A stretch of 6,351 nucleotides of DNA from Paracoccaceae bacterium (GTDB lineage: Bacteria; Pseudomonadota; Alphaproteobacteria; Rhodobacterales; Rhodobacteraceae), in contig DOHJ01000078.1 in assembly GCA_003535335.1 (NCBI GenBank), positions 3,423 to 9,773 on the forward strand, given 5' to 3'. The notes below the pieces were generated by a model. It was not told where the DNA came from. It did not search any database and saw nothing but the letters and a program-made list of their open reading frames with translations. Shown here piece by piece: positions 6,193-6,351 of the stretch. Numbering within the stretch: position 1 is the stretch's first letter; each line of letters starts with the position of its first letter. The position numbers were made by a program, and so were the translations under genes.

Positions 6193-6227
6193 AAATTATC
6201 AGTTGGGTTGATTTATAGGCCCAACCG
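6191..6227 (-). terminator. Rho-independent terminator overlapping the end of the upstream gene
   Basis: On the minus strand CGGTTGGG (6227-6220) pairs with CCCAACTG (6207-6200), 8 bp with one G-U, around a 12-nt loop, followed directly by ATAATTTTT (6199-6191). The 5' arm encodes the last few codons of the gene ending at 6213 and the TAA stop falls in the loop. It should end transcription of that gene before the aminotransferase. Confidence 0.6.
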
Positions 6228-6351
6228 GTCACGCAGGGAAAACCATGTCATGGCCAGTGTCAAAATCGGCTGGGCAAACATCCGTCCTCCGGGAAACGGC
6301 AGGGTTGGAACCCGCGCCATCACATCAAAGCGCGCCGATTGTCCGGCGATG
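6213..6351 (-). CDS. C-terminus of an unidentified protein, partial (possible DAO-type FAD oxidoreductase)
   Basis: An open minus-strand frame enters from the right edge and ends at a TAA at 6215-6213, giving 45 residues: IAGQSARFDVMARVP, then TLPFPGGRMFAQPILTLAM, then TWFSLRDRLGL. Codon use resembles the neighbouring genes and a terminator hairpin follows at the stop, so this is a real 3' end rather than a chance frame. The order RFDvmARvP, FPGGR, then a hydrophobic helix ending in LRDRL, resembles the tail of glycine/D-amino-acid-oxidase-like FAD-binding oxidoreductases (COG0665 type), from memory of the family. The FAD-binding N-terminus is outside the window, so this assignment is tentative. 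It precedes the aminotransferase on the same strand by 96 nt, but the terminator argues against a shared transcript. Confidence 0.55.
   Translation of the reverse strand, partial: IAGQSARFDVMARVPTLPFPGGRMFAQPILTLAMTWFSLRDRLGL

Noticed and set aside
5963..6232. 89-codon minus-strand frame over the aminotransferase start
   Set aside because: It overlaps the aminotransferase N-terminus, the intergenic region and the terminator in another frame, with no family resemblance.

Overview
The window looks like a stretch of alphaproteobacterial chromosome, most probably from Rhodobacterales (roseobacter-like). This rests on the style of the proteins: a ThrRS with NCPCH in its zinc motif, an ABHD10-like serine hydrolase, and a LysR regulator and DegT/StrS aminotransferase of the kind common in marine Rhodobacteraceae. 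Coding density is high and GC is moderate. No mobile element, CRISPR array, tRNA or rRNA gene was seen. The taxonomic call is an inference from protein appearance, not from a search.

Layout, left to right. (1) Positions 1-74, minus strand: the first 25 codons of a small exported protein, which run off the left edge; it may be a DUF2282/bufferin-type (BufA) protein. (2) 75-277: non-coding, with a long hairpin in the presumed leader of that gene, an 18-bp dyad, and a pair of hairpins just after thrS. (3) 278-2224, minus: complete thrS, threonyl-tRNA synthetase. (4) 2225-2392: a divergent promoter region with a consensus -35 for thrS and several dyads. (5) 2393-3142, plus: an ABHD10-like alpha/beta hydrolase with an intact Ser-Asp-His triad. 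(6) 3214-3924, plus: a second, unrelated alpha/beta-fold protein whose nucleophile serine is replaced by glycine. (7) 3967-4932, plus: a LysR-family regulator. (8) 4929-6116, minus: a DegT/DnrJ/EryC1/StrS PLP-dependent aminotransferase, converging on the LysR gene with overlapping stop codons. (9) 6213-6351, minus: the last 45 codons of a further protein, possibly a DAO-type FAD oxidoreductase, ending in a Rho-independent terminator whose stem lies partly inside the coding sequence.

How the genes relate. thrS is a housekeeping gene and appears to stand alone. The three plus-strand genes (hydrolase, pseudo-hydrolase, LysR) are spaced 71 and 42 nt apart and could be one transcription unit, but nothing in the sequence gives them a common substrate. 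The aminotransferase is separated from its upstream same-strand neighbour by a terminator and probably has its own promoter.

No convincing new multi-gene system was found. The observations most worth checking are the alpha/beta-hydrolase fold protein lacking its nucleophile, the structured leader in front of the small exported protein, and the dyad-rich divergent promoter.
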